From Microcaldota archaeon (GTDB taxonomy: Archaea; Micrarchaeota; Micrarchaeia; Micrarchaeales; Micrarchaeaceae), in NCBI GenBank assembly GCA_021811435.1, contig JAJZOR010000002.1, forward strand, positions 62,001 through 126,000: 64,000 nt of DNA, read 5' to 3'. The notes beneath the pieces were generated by a model. It was given only the letters and a program-made list of their open reading frames with translations, had not been told where the DNA came from and ran no database searches. Position 1 is the first letter of the stretch, and each line of letters begins with the position of its first letter. Positions 31,544 through 38,820 of this stretch are shown one piece after another. A program made the translations under genes and the position numbers.

Positions 31544-32773
31544 TTACCTTACAGTCCCTATGCCGAGGAAGTCGTTGCCATCATAGATGGCGAATCTGCC
31601 GAGTTCTGCGCATCGCGCGAAATTTTCTATCGGGTATTTGGATTTCAGTTCAAGCGTTATTATGCCGGAGTTGTTCGGCCTTATTGTCGACGCCTTCTCT
31701 TCGGATCCGTTTACCGGAGATATCGAGTTCAGGACATTGAGGAGCTTGATTGGCACGTCGTTGTTGTTTATCTTGATGTGGATCCTGCCTTTCGTCTCGC
31801 GGTGCAGGCTCTTTATGGCGAACACCTTTGCCTCGAACCTGCCCATCGAATAGGGTTTTTCTTCAGCGCCGTAGAGCACGCTGCCCCTGGCTACCTTAGA
31901 TATGTCGGCCAGTTCCAGCGCAACGTTAGTTCCTGCCGGGGCGGCTTTCACGCTTGCACCCTTCAGGTATATCTTTTTGACAGCGGTCAATGCACCTGCA
32001 GGCTGGATCCTAAGCTTCTCGCCCAGCTTCAGGCTGCCGCTGTATATCATACCGAAAGCCACCTTCTCATTTCCGCTTTCCGTAACGCTCTGCACGAGTA
32101 TCCTTAGGCCGCTGCCCTTCGGCACCTCGCCGTACTTGGATATGAACATGTCTATGGCCTTCATGAGCGGCAGGCCACCGTACCATGGCATCTTTTTGGA
32201 CGCTTTTACCAGATTTTCGCTGCTATACGCAGAAATAGGGACGAACTCCACGGGCCTTTCGAACCCTATCTCCTTCAGATACGCCTTTACCATGTCGCAG
32301 ATTTTGCAGAACTTCTGCTCATCGTAGTTTATGTAGTCCAGCTTGTTGACTGCGACTATGAGCGCCCTCATCCCGAACATGCTGGCTATGAATATGTGCC
32401 GCCTTGTCTGCACCGTGAAGCCTTCGCCCCGCTTGGCAGATATCACCACCACCGCAACGTCGCCGCTCGAAGCGCCGCTCATCATGTTCTTAAGGAGCTC
32501 CAGATGGCCCGGGACGTCTATGAACTCGAATATCTTGCTATTGTACACTATGTCTGCTCTAGTCGTATCGATTGTAAGGCCCTGTTCCCTCTCCTCCGAG
32601 AAGCTGTCCATTATGAAGGCGGGCTCGAAAGGCTTGCCTATCTGTGCGCTGATTTTTCTGGCTTCGCTTACCCTCTCGGGGGTCACAGAGCCGGTCGATA
32701 TGAGCAGGTTCCCTATCACTGTGGACTTGCCATGATCCTTCTGGCCCAAGAGCGTAACCCTGTTTACTATCAT
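31544..32773 (-). CDS. cysN: Sulfate adenylyltransferase subunit 1 (CysN-like GTPase)
   Basis: 409 aa translation-factor-type GTPase. G motifs: GQKDHGKST (P loop), DVPGH, NKLD and SAYSSENLV. The CysN-specific context is DSFSEEREQGLTID and KMPWYGG. It is shorter than bacterial CysN (about 470 aa), with a compact C-terminal barrel. With CysD it forms APS from sulfate and ATP. It lies 12 bp downstream of cysD. EF-1alpha or SelB would be the alternatives, but the cysD neighbour decides. Confidence 0.88.
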   Translation of the reverse strand: MIVNRVTLLGQKDHGKSTVIGNLLISTGSVTPERVSEARKISAQIGKPFEPAFIMDSFSEEREQGLTIDTTRADIVYNSKIFEFIDVPGHLELLKNMMSGASSGDVAVVVISAKRGEGFTVQTRRHIFIASMFGMRALIVAVNKLDYINYDEQKFCKICDMVKAYLKEIGFERPVEFVPISAYSSENLVKASKKMPWYGGLPLMKAIDMFISKYGEVPKGSGLRILVQSVTESGNEKVAFGMIYSGSLKLGEKLRIQPAGALTAVKKIYLKGASVKAAPAGTNVALELADISKVARGSVLYGAEEKPYSMGRFEAKVFAIKSLHRETKGRIHIKINNNDVPIKLLNVLNSISPVNGSEEKASTIRPNNSGIITLELKSKYPIENFARCAELGRFAIYDGNDFLGIGTVR

Positions 32774-32785
32774 GGGACCACGCGT

Positions 32786-33574
32786 TTACATATAGCCCAA
32801 TGACCTGAGCTTCTCCATGACGTACTCCTTCTCCTTGTCCTGCTGCCTGCCTGACCGCTCCTCGGTATCTGTGACCTCCAGCTCCTTTATGATCTGGTCC
32901 ACAGTCTTGGCATTGGACTTAAGGGCGACAGTGCAGTGCGTGCATCCCAAGCTCCTGTACCTGAGGCCGTTCTTTGAATAATAAAGCGGATTTATCGGGA
33001 CGTCGTTCTCCCTTATGTAATTCCATATGTCTATCTCGTTCCAATCAAGTATCGGGTGTATCCTGACGTGGCCCTTAGTGTCCAGCTTCGAGGTGTAGTT
33101 GTTCCACAGTTCCGCGGGCTGGTTCTTGTAGTCCCAGGTGAAGTCCTTGGTCCTTGGCGAGAAGTACCTCTCCTTGGCCCTTATCCCGTGTTCGTCCCTC
33201 CTTATCGAGACTATCAGGGCATTGAACTTGTATTCGGCCATTATCTTCTTTAGCGCGGTCGTCTTGTTGGCGCCGCAGCAGCTGAACCCGGACAACTCCT
33301 GCCTTATCTCGCTTTTGGCCACTATGAGATCCATGTTCCATTTCTTCGCGAGATCGTACCTGAACTTGTACGATTCAGGGAAGTCTATGCCATTGTCTAT
33401 GTGTATCACAGGGAACGGTATCTTCCCTAGGAATGCCTTGCGTGCTATGGCGAGCATGGTTGTGGAGTCCTTTCCCATGCTCCAGAGTGCCGCTATGTTG
33501 CCGAACTTCTCCTTCGCTTCCCTTATTATGAAGATGCTCTTTTCCTCGAGCTTGTCCAGATCCTGCTCCATCAT
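32786..33574 (-). CDS. cysD: Sulfate adenylyltransferase subunit 2 (CysD)
   Basis: 262 aa of the PP-loop family. The ATP loop is LWSMGKDSTTML, then DNGIDFPESYKFR, SIRRDEHG, HPILDWNEIDIWNYI and RYRSLGCTHCT, which together are typical of CysD rather than of PAPS reductase. It activates sulfate together with CysN. No APS kinase or reductase is seen in this window, so the fate of APS is open. Second gene of a three-gene minus-strand unit. Confidence 0.92.
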   Translation of the reverse strand: MMEQDLDKLEEKSIFIIREAKEKFGNIAALWSMGKDSTTMLAIARKAFLGKIPFPVIHIDNGIDFPESYKFRYDLAKKWNMDLIVAKSEIRQELSGFSCCGANKTTALKKIMAEYKFNALIVSIRRDEHGIRAKERYFSPRTKDFTWDYKNQPAELWNNYTSKLDTKGHVRIHPILDWNEIDIWNYIRENDVPINPLYYSKNGLRYRSLGCTHCTVALKSNAKTVDQIIKELEVTDTEERSGRQQDKEKEYVMEKLRSLGYM

Positions 33575-33575
33575 T

Positions 33576-33887
33576 TCAAATCGCCTTCCTGTTTATTTCG
33601 AGCCCTATTAGGTATCGCGTAGCCCCCTCTATCCTATTGCCGCTCCTCAGTATCACAGGTATCTTGTACTTGGGGGCGTACTCCCTGTCGTATAGCACGA
33701 TGTTGGCCTTTGTAAGGTCGGACTCGCCGTTTAGCCCAGACGGGAATGCGACCTTGTAGTACCTTATGCCGCTCTTCTTCAGGGCTGAGGCTAGGGATTC
33801 CCAGTTTGCTTCGGATTGCTCGGCATTCAGCTTCCTTACCGCTGCATCCAGCCCGGCGCCCTTCTTTACCCGCTTTGCCACACCCAT
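33576..33887 (-). CDS. Hypothetical protein at head of cysDN operon
   Basis: 103 aa, basic N-terminus (MGVAKRVKKGAG), then a possible alpha/beta core around SGIRYYKVAFPSGLNG and YKIPVILRSGNRIEG. No family recognised. It ends 1 bp before cysD and begins next to the repeated operator-like sequence at 33901, so it is the first gene of the cys unit and may be involved in substrate binding or regulation of it. Confidence 0.65.
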   Translation of the reverse strand: MGVAKRVKKGAGLDAAVRKLNAEQSEANWESLASALKKSGIRYYKVAFPSGLNGESDLTKANIVLYDREYAPKYKIPVILRSGNRIEGATRYLIGLEINRKAI

Positions 33888-33900
33888 TTGAACATCTATT

Positions 33901-33934
33901 TAATTATGTATAATTATGTAAATTATGCATAATG
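33901..33934. promoter_or_regulatory. Tandem operator-like repeats between cys operon and RHH gene
   Basis: TAATTATGTA occurs twice in tandem (33901-33910 and 33911-33920), followed by AATTATGCATAAT, which contains the palindrome TTATGCATAA. The AATTATG core therefore recurs at 10 and 9 bp, one helical turn apart, as RHH repressors often require. It sits in the 89-bp divergent promoter region of the cys operon and the RHH regulator. Confidence 0.6.
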
Positions 33935-33976
33935 AGATATAAAAATATTCGCTTCCAAGTTATATATGATGGTAAT

Positions 33977-34201
33977 ATGAAAACAAAAAGGAGCGTAAGG
34001 CAGGAGTTCACAACCATATCATTGCCCACTGTGCTGTTCAAAAAGGTGGAAAAACACATCGAAGGCACAGGGTTCCCGTCCGTTTCGGGCTATGTCGCGT
34101 TCCTGCTGCGGGTGCTACTCAGCGAAACAGGTAGGGACAGCAGGGCCAACTACGAATCCGATATAATAAAGAAGAAGCTCAGGGATCTAGGCTACCTCTG
34201 A
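33977..34201 (+). CDS. Ribbon-helix-helix regulator
   Basis: 74 aa from ATG 33977 ([11 protein letters not shown]), preceded by GATGGTAA; a start at 33932 is less likely as it lies in the repeats. The strand [15 protein letters not shown] and helices [21 protein letters not shown] form the RHH fold; the tail is [10 protein letters not shown]. Its position opposite the cys operon and over tandem repeats suggests control of sulfate activation and of itself. The stop overlaps the convergent bcp gene by 10 bp. Confidence 0.78.
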   Translation: MKTKRSVRQEFTTISLPTVLFKKVEKHIEGTGFPSVSGYVAFLLRVLLSETGRDSRANYESDIIKKKLRDLGYL

Positions 34202-34653
34202 GCCATCCCTTTTATGAATGACAGCACCTCAGCCCCGTGGCCTGCGGGCTTGACCTTATCATATATCTTGATTATTGCGCCGTCCTTGTCTATTATGTAA
34301 GTCTTCCTCAGGGTGCCCATGCCGAATATCCCCCTGTCGCCGTATGACTCGTATGCCTTTATTGTATCTAAGGTTGGATCCGAAAGCAGCAGGAAGTTTA
34401 TGCCGTATTTGCCGCAGAATTTGCCGTGTGATTTTATATCGTCCTTGCTCACCCCTACAACGCTGCCTCCGGCCTTTTCTATATCGGCGCTGCATTTCGT
34501 GAACTCCTTGGCCTCAATTGTGCACCCAGGCGTGTCATCCCTTGGGTAGAAATAGAGCACCAAGGTCCTGCCCCTGAAATCGGCCAGCTTGTGGCTCTTC
34601 CCGTCGCTGCCCTCCAACTTGAAATCAGGAGCTTTTGCGCCCTCTTTTATCAT
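34192..34653 (-). CDS. bcp: Peroxiredoxin, Bcp/PrxQ type
   Basis: 153 aa. AhpC/TSA fold with [18 protein letters not shown]; the peroxidatic Cys is in PGCT. PrxQ proteins usually have the resolving Cys five residues later; here the next Cys is ten residues on (TKC), so the mechanism may differ. It reduces peroxides with electrons from thioredoxin. Convergent with the RHH gene. Confidence 0.9.
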   Translation of the reverse strand: MIKEGAKAPDFKLEGSDGKSHKLADFRGRTLVLYFYPRDDTPGCTIEAKEFTKCSADIEKAGGSVVGVSKDDIKSHGKFCGKYGINFLLLSDPTLDTIKAYESYGDRGIFGMGTLRKTYIIDKDGAIIKIYDKVKPAGHGAEVLSFIKGMAQR

Positions 34654-34731
34654 ACAACCACGTTATATGTTTGGCGCGGAGATGTTAAATATTCATCCGT
34701 TCAAGTTTTAGCCTAGTACGGAGTTAATATC

Positions 34732-35406
34732 ATGAAGTTCAGCATATCGGCGCTTTTGGGGAGGAAAAACACTGTCAAAGTGACTGCGGTAAACATAAAG
34801 CTGCATGGCAAAATCCACACGCTGCCGGGCGCGCAGTCAAGCTCTGGTTTCTTGGATGTTGAGATACCGTTCACCAACAAGCCTAACCAGAACATACTGA
34901 TGTTCCAGGCGCAGAAGAAGAAGCCGGAGAGGATAACATCAATAGAAGTGGCGCGGCCATTTGTCTTGGTAGGAGCCACGCCAAAGACCCCAATTGAGGT
35001 CGAGGAGAACCAGAAGGTGGTCTTCAGGCTCAGGATAGAGCTGCCGAAGTACAGCTACAGCGGCCCTGTAGACGTAGAGATGAAGACCGAAGACCCCGAG
35101 ATGGTGCATGTGGAGCTGTCGAAAACCGTGCTGGTAAGGGGCGGAAAGAGCGTAGAAGTAGAGAACTCAAACGCGATAATCATGGTGCAGAAGAATGGCA
35201 TATTCCAGCAGAGCATACAGATGTACAAGGCACTCAGCCATAATGACACGGTCAGGCGCGTCTTGGTGCCAGATCCGTTCAAGCTGGTGAGCACTGACCC
35301 GAAGCTGCCGTTCACCGTAAGCGACGAGAACAGCTACATAGTAGCGTTCTACATACAGGCGCCGGACCACAACTACGCCGGGCCGCTAACCATAGAACTA
35401 GAATGA
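34732..35406 (+). CDS. Hypothetical beta-rich protein with internal repeat
   Basis: 224 aa, no signal peptide or membrane helix. Two segments resemble one another: residues near 75-120 (ARPFVLVGATPKTPIEV...YSYSGPVDVEM) and near 180-224 (PDPFKLVSTDPKLPFTV...HNYAGPLTIEL). Both have the pattern PF-LV---PK-P--V...Y-GP--IE. This suggests two Ig-like or sandwich domains from duplication. No family recognised. The stop overlaps the rfcS stop by 9 bp. Confidence 0.65.
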   Translation: MKFSISALLGRKNTVKVTAVNIKLHGKIHTLPGAQSSSGFLDVEIPFTNKPNQNILMFQAQKKKPERITSIEVARPFVLVGATPKTPIEVEENQKVVFRLRIELPKYSYSGPVDVEMKTEDPEMVHVELSKTVLVRGGKSVEVENSNAIIMVQKNGIFQQSIQMYKALSHNDTVRRVLVPDPFKLVSTDPKLPFTVSDENSYIVAFYIQAPDHNYAGPLTIELE

Positions 35407-36375
35407 CTTGGCCCCGCCGGACTTGAGCAGGGCGAGATGCGCGAGCATGGCCTCAAGCTGTATGCGCTCGTTGGCGCCCTCGACTATCCTGAAATCGTAC
35501 TCGCCGAGGTCGGACATTATGTTCAGCTTCATTCGCTCGTCCATGTTCAGGTTCGGCACCTCCTTGTAGCACTGCGATATTATGTCCTCGGCCCCAAGCC
35601 CGTGCCTAAGGAGCAGGTTGTAGAGCTCCACTCTGGCCTTCTCGAAGTCCCCCTCTATCGCGTACTTCAGCATGGAACTTATTTCCTTGGGCTTGGCCCT
35701 TGCGGCTATGTCGTATATGTGCGACTCGGTCAGCTTGGTGTTCTGCATCGCGGCGCTCTGGAGTATGTTGGTTATCTTCCTAAGGTCGCCATCGCCCACG
35801 TCCACCAGCGCTGCAGTTGCCTTTTCGTCTATCTCCAGGTTCTCCCCCTCGACTATCCTGTGTATGTATTTTTTCATGTTCTCCTCGGTAAGGGGCTTGA
35901 ACCTGAACACCACGCACCTGCTCTGTATAGGCTCTATTATCTTGGCCGCGTAGTTGGCGCTTAGCACGAAGCGGGTTTCGCTGGCGAACTTCTCCATCGT
36001 CCTCCTGAGCGCGTGCTGCGCGTCGGCGGTGAGCGAGTCAGCCTCGTCCAGGAATATTATCTTTATAGGCACATGAGCCACAGAAATCGTCTTTGCGAAC
36101 TCCTTGACCTCGCCCCTTATGACATCTATGCCGCGGGCATCCGATGCGTTAAGCTCCTTGAACGCGCTGTGTATGTCCTGGCCGTAAAGCTCGTTGGCCA
36201 TAGCTATCGCGCACGTAGTCTTGCCAACGCCTGCGCTGCCGGCGAATATCATGCTCGGGAAGTTGCCCTTCTCGACGAATGCCTTCAGCCTGTCGACTAT
36301 CAAACTCTGGCCTATGACCTCCGACAGCTTCTTGGGCCTATACTTCTCAGTCCAAGGAAGATCTAGCGTCTGCAT
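35398..36375 (-). CDS. rfcS: Replication factor C small subunit
   Basis: 325 aa AAA+ clamp-loader subunit. It opens LPWTEKYRPKKLSEVIGQ, has Walker A AGSAGVGKTT, Walker B IIFLDEADSLT, sensor 1 FVLSANYAAKI and the SRC motif IEPIQSRCVVFRF. It loads PCNA onto primed DNA. RFC-large is not in the window. The gene begins about 90 bp from tRNA-Pro and is divergent from it. Confidence 0.96.
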   Translation of the reverse strand: MQTLDLPWTEKYRPKKLSEVIGQSLIVDRLKAFVEKGNFPSMIFAGSAGVGKTTCAIAMANELYGQDIHSAFKELNASDARGIDVIRGEVKEFAKTISVAHVPIKIIFLDEADSLTADAQHALRRTMEKFASETRFVLSANYAAKIIEPIQSRCVVFRFKPLTEENMKKYIHRIVEGENLEIDEKATAALVDVGDGDLRKITNILQSAAMQNTKLTESHIYDIAARAKPKEISSMLKYAIEGDFEKARVELYNLLLRHGLGAEDIISQCYKEVPNLNMDERMKLNIMSDLGEYDFRIVEGANERIQLEAMLAHLALLKSGGAKSF

Positions 36376-36468
36376 CCCACCACAGGAAAACGTTGATAAT
36401 GAATGCGAAAAGATATTTATTAGCTTTTCCGTAAATAGTTAGTGCCTGAACTCTTTTTTTGGGAAAAT

Positions 36469-36541
36469 GGGGAGTTACGCTAACCTGGCAGACTTCCAGC
36501 CTTGGGCGCTGGATATCCGAGTTCAAATCTCGGACTCCCCA
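36469..36541 (+). tRNA. tRNA-Pro (TGG anticodon), integration target
   Basis: 73 nt. Acceptor GGGGAGT/ACTCCCC, anticodon stem CCAGC/GCTGG around CTTGGGC (anticodon TGG), T arm CCGAG-TTCAAAT-CTCGG and discriminator A. The D stem is weak, with two poor pairs. Its 3' part, from 36482, is repeated exactly at 45537, marking it as the attachment site of the downstream element. Confidence 0.92.
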
Positions 36542-36543
36542 CT
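36482..36543 (+). repeat. attL, 62-bp att core within tRNA-Pro
   Basis: From AACCTGG in the D loop of the tRNA to CCCCACT just past the discriminator. It is identical to 45537-45598; the bases flanking both copies differ. This copy keeps the intact tRNA. Confidence 0.93.
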
Positions 36544-37434
36544 GACGACAAATCGACGACAAAATCGGTGTTCAGACACGAGCCTTGTCGAGGGAGCGAA
36601 GCAGACGAAGGAGCGGAGAAAGCTCGAAAACCGGAGCTCGAAAGGCTGCGCAGCGAACTCGCGCATCTGCTTCCCAGGATGGCCAAGCACGAGATAGAAG
36701 AACTGACAACGCAGATAAGGCAGGTCTACTTCAAGCGCTTCCACAAGAGGAAGACGCCGAAGTACGGCTCGCTGAACAAGGGATTCACGAGCCAGGAGTT
36801 GCAGGCGTTCTTCCGAGTCATAGATGACGAGCGTCTCAAGTTGCTCTTTGCTTACCAGTCACAGCTGGGGTTAAGGATCGGCGAAGTTTGCAGGCTGCAC
36901 CTGGGCAGCATCAACTTCAAGACTAGGGAATTGACCCTCAAGACCGAAAAGGCAAGAGTAACGGACTCGATGATCATACCTGCGCCGCTCTTCGCTGATA
37001 CCATAACCTTCATAAGAAAGTACGAAAACGAGATAGAGAAAGCCGGTGGCTACATCTTTTTCAAGCTGGCTAAAAGCAGTAGGGAGGCGCTTTTCATGGG
37101 GCCGAACTACGTTAGGGCGGCGTTCAGGCGCTACGTGATCAAAGCTGGACTGGACTTCACCTATGACATAAGCGATGAGTCAATGGAAGGCAGGGACGTC
37201 AGGAGCCTGCACAGGCTTACCACGCACAGTCTCAGGCACTACGCGATAACCAACTTCTCCAAGACAACGAATGGCAACGTGGTGCTTACCTGCCGGTTCG
37301 CCAGGCACGCCAGCCCGGAGACCACCATGACGTACATAAACACTAGCAAGGAGGAGTTGTACGATGGCATCGAAGGGGCCGCATCTGGAATAAGCCGTAT
37401 TGAAAGCTTAAAGAGGCGTTTCGAGAAAAGATAG
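36544..37434 (+). CDS. Tyrosine recombinase, catalytic part (intC of partitioned SSV-type integrase)
   Basis: The frame is open leftward through the att core and the tRNA. Catalytic residues are Arg in LGLRIGEVCRLHL, HSLRHYAITNF (H-x-x-R), RHASPETTM and Tyr in TMTYINTS. The natural start is at 45515 at the other end: in the circular form 28 codons from there continue in frame into this segment, giving about 324 aa. While integrated, expression would need an internal start such as GTG 36568 or ATG 36679, or would be lost. The coiled N-terminal helix begins near residue 45. Confidence 0.88.
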   Translation, partial: DDKSTTKSVFRHEPCRGSEADEGAEKARKPELERLRSELAHLLPRMAKHEIEELTTQIRQVYFKRFHKRKTPKYGSLNKGFTSQELQAFFRVIDDERLKLLFAYQSQLGLRIGEVCRLHLGSINFKTRELTLKTEKARVTDSMIIPAPLFADTITFIRKYENEIEKAGGYIFFKLAKSSREALFMGPNYVRAAFRRYVIKAGLDFTYDISDESMEGRDVRSLHRLTTHSLRHYAITNFSKTTNGNVVLTCRFARHASPETTMTYINTSKEELYDGIEGAASGISRIESLKRRFEKR

Positions 37435-37479
37435 CAAACGTTTTTATATCTATTAATACAATATTAATGTGGTGTTAAT

Positions 37480-37728
37480 ATGGTTAAGGCTATAGTAAAT
37501 ATAAGCGACGAAGCAAATAGGATCATAAACATAATCAAAGCCGAATACGGTCTAAGGGACAAGTCAGAAGCGATAAATCGGATGGCGGAGGACTACGAGG
37601 AGCTGGTTTTTGAGCCCAAGGTGAAGGCTTCTTATTTGAAGAAACTTGATAGGATAAGGAAAGAGCGCACCGTTAAGGTAGGTACCATCAAGGACTTTGA
37701 AAAAAAGTACGGCTTAGATAAACCGTGA
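37480..37728 (+). CDS. DUF2683-type RelB-like antitoxin
   Basis: 82 aa. It begins MVKAIVNISDEANRIINIIK and continues YGLRDKSEAINRMAEDYE, the archaeal DUF2683 pattern with a ribbon-helix-helix-like N-terminus and a charged C-terminal toxin-binding tail. A TATA-like TTTTATATC (37441) lies about 40 bp upstream. The toxin gene that follows after 5 bp is broken, so the antitoxin is now an orphan. Confidence 0.8.
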   Translation: MVKAIVNISDEANRIINIIKAEYGLRDKSEAINRMAEDYEELVFEPKVKASYLKKLDRIRKERTVKVGTIKDFEKKYGLDKP

Positions 37729-37733
37729 GCTTT

Positions 37734-38005
37734 ATGGCAGAGCCATATAAGCTTGAGTTAAGGGAGCATGTAGCAAAGACCTTCAAGAAATTGGAAAGAA
37801 GGACAGGCGGCAGCTAATGGCGGTAAGGAAGAAGCTTGGGGAGATACTTGAGGATCCGGAAAGATTCAAGCCTCTGCATCCGCCAATGCAAGGTTTGCGC
37901 CGGGTCCACATAATGAAGAGCTTCGTACTTACTTATTCCATCGACAGAGGAACGCATACCGTGATTGTTTAGGACTACGCCCATCATGACGAGGTTTACG
38001 GATAG
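37734..38005 (+). pseudogene. RelE-family toxin pseudogene (frameshift and nonsense)
   Basis: It begins MAEPYKLELREHVAKTFKKLER, then shifts frame near 37800 (a run GAAAGAAGG appears one A short) and continues DRRQLMAVRKKLGEILEDPE, RFKPLHPPMQGLRRVHI and SFVLTYSIDR. A TAG replaces a codon that is normally Glu before DYAHHDEVYG. The RelE fold residues (RRVHI, SFVLTY) are recognisable. Two independent lesions indicate real inactivation. It pairs with the intact upstream antitoxin. Confidence 0.85.
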
Positions 38006-38123
38006 ATACCCATGCCTTTATAATCAGCCAGGCCATGGGGCTCAAAGCCAGAATCTTCAAGCAGACTAAGGCTTCCAGGAACGCTCCAAACAGGCCAAAA
38101 TAGCGAAAACCAAAAAGATGGTT

Positions 38124-38450
38124 TTTACTTCACATGCCTTGGCAAAACTTCGAAACCATGTGAAGTAAACGCTAGACGACAAGAAAAAACGCCAGAGTTT
38201 TTGTCGACGAGCTTACTTCCCATCAAAGAGAGGCAGTTTCAGGTGAAGAAACCATGTGAAGTACGCAAAGTCAAAAATATGGATTTTACTTTATCTGGTT
38301 CACAACTTTATCTGATTCCGCGACTTTACCTGATTTTAGAAAACAGATAAAGTTGGACTTCCGATGACAAGGCCAAAAAGGCGGTTTTCCTGTCGTCGAG
38401 CGACTTTACATTGGTAATATACCGCACTCAGATACAGAAACAGATAAAGT
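38124..38450. repeat. Iteron-like array of ACTTYAYMTG decamers
   Basis: ACTTCACATG at 38127 and its complement at 38157 and 38253; ACTTTATCTG at 38288 and 38305, ACTTTACCTG at 38323, and complements CAGATAAAGT at 38344 and 38441. The three middle copies are spaced 17-18 bp. 38124-38136 and 38157-38169 form a perfect 13-bp inverted repeat. All share ACTTYAYMTG. Such arrays typically bind replication-initiation, partition or repressor proteins. Confidence 0.75.
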
Positions 38451-38500
38451 CGCCCTGCGCAGCTTCGCAGCCTCTGGGGCTGCTCGCTGCTGCGGGCGAC

Positions 38501-38745
38501 CAAACCTTCTTTCCGGAAAGAAGGTTTGCCAAGAAAACGCAGTTTTTGGGCTTAGCCCGCTAAGCCCAGAGCCGATTTCGTCCCCCACCCGAAATCGGCC
38601 CCCAGGCTGCGTTTGCCCCCACCCAAACGCAGCCGCTTAAGCCCCAGCTAGGCGCCTTCGGTTGCGAAGGCTAGCTCAGCTTGCAGGTACCTTATACTGC
38701 CTAGATGGCTAGGCTTGCAGCGTGTTGACGCGTTAGCCCCACGTG
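38501..38745. repeat. Cluster of perfect hairpins with conserved module
   Basis: In order: a 28-bp perfect palindrome (38501-38528); GGGCTTAG/CTAAGCCC (38548-38567); GCCGATTTCG/CGAAATCGGC with a C-rich loop (38571-38599); an 11-bp stem GGCTGCGTTTG with loop CCCCCACC (38605-38634); and AGCTAG/CTAGCT plus CCTTCG/CGAAGG (38646-38676). On the minus strand the loops are G-rich. The block 38697-38745 (CACGTGGGG...CTGCAAGCCTAGC on the minus strand) and the fourth hairpin recur at 53226-53303 in the tRNA-Leu element. Confidence 0.85.
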
Positions 38746-38820
38746 AAATCCGAAGGATGAACGTGCTGGGCGTGGCTAAAGGAGAGTATTTAAAGTTTTG
38801 ATCCATAAGCTACGTAAAAG

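Larger units (their letters stand above)
38006..38820. other. 815-bp gene-free region of the element, rich in repeats
   Basis: No coding frame is supported. The left part holds iteron-like repeats (38124-38450) and the right part a cluster of strong hairpins (38501-38676) with a conserved motif block to 38745. TATTTAAAG near 38788 is a plausible promoter for the gene starting at 38821. Confidence 0.75.

Noticed and set aside
36502-36541. Integrase start at TTG 36502 inside tRNA-Pro
   Set aside because: The frame is open there only because the att core is part of the integrase gene in the circular form; the true start with SD is at 45515.
38404-38412. ACTTTACAT at 38403 as a further iteron
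   Set aside because: It matches only the first seven positions of the decamer, so it was not counted.
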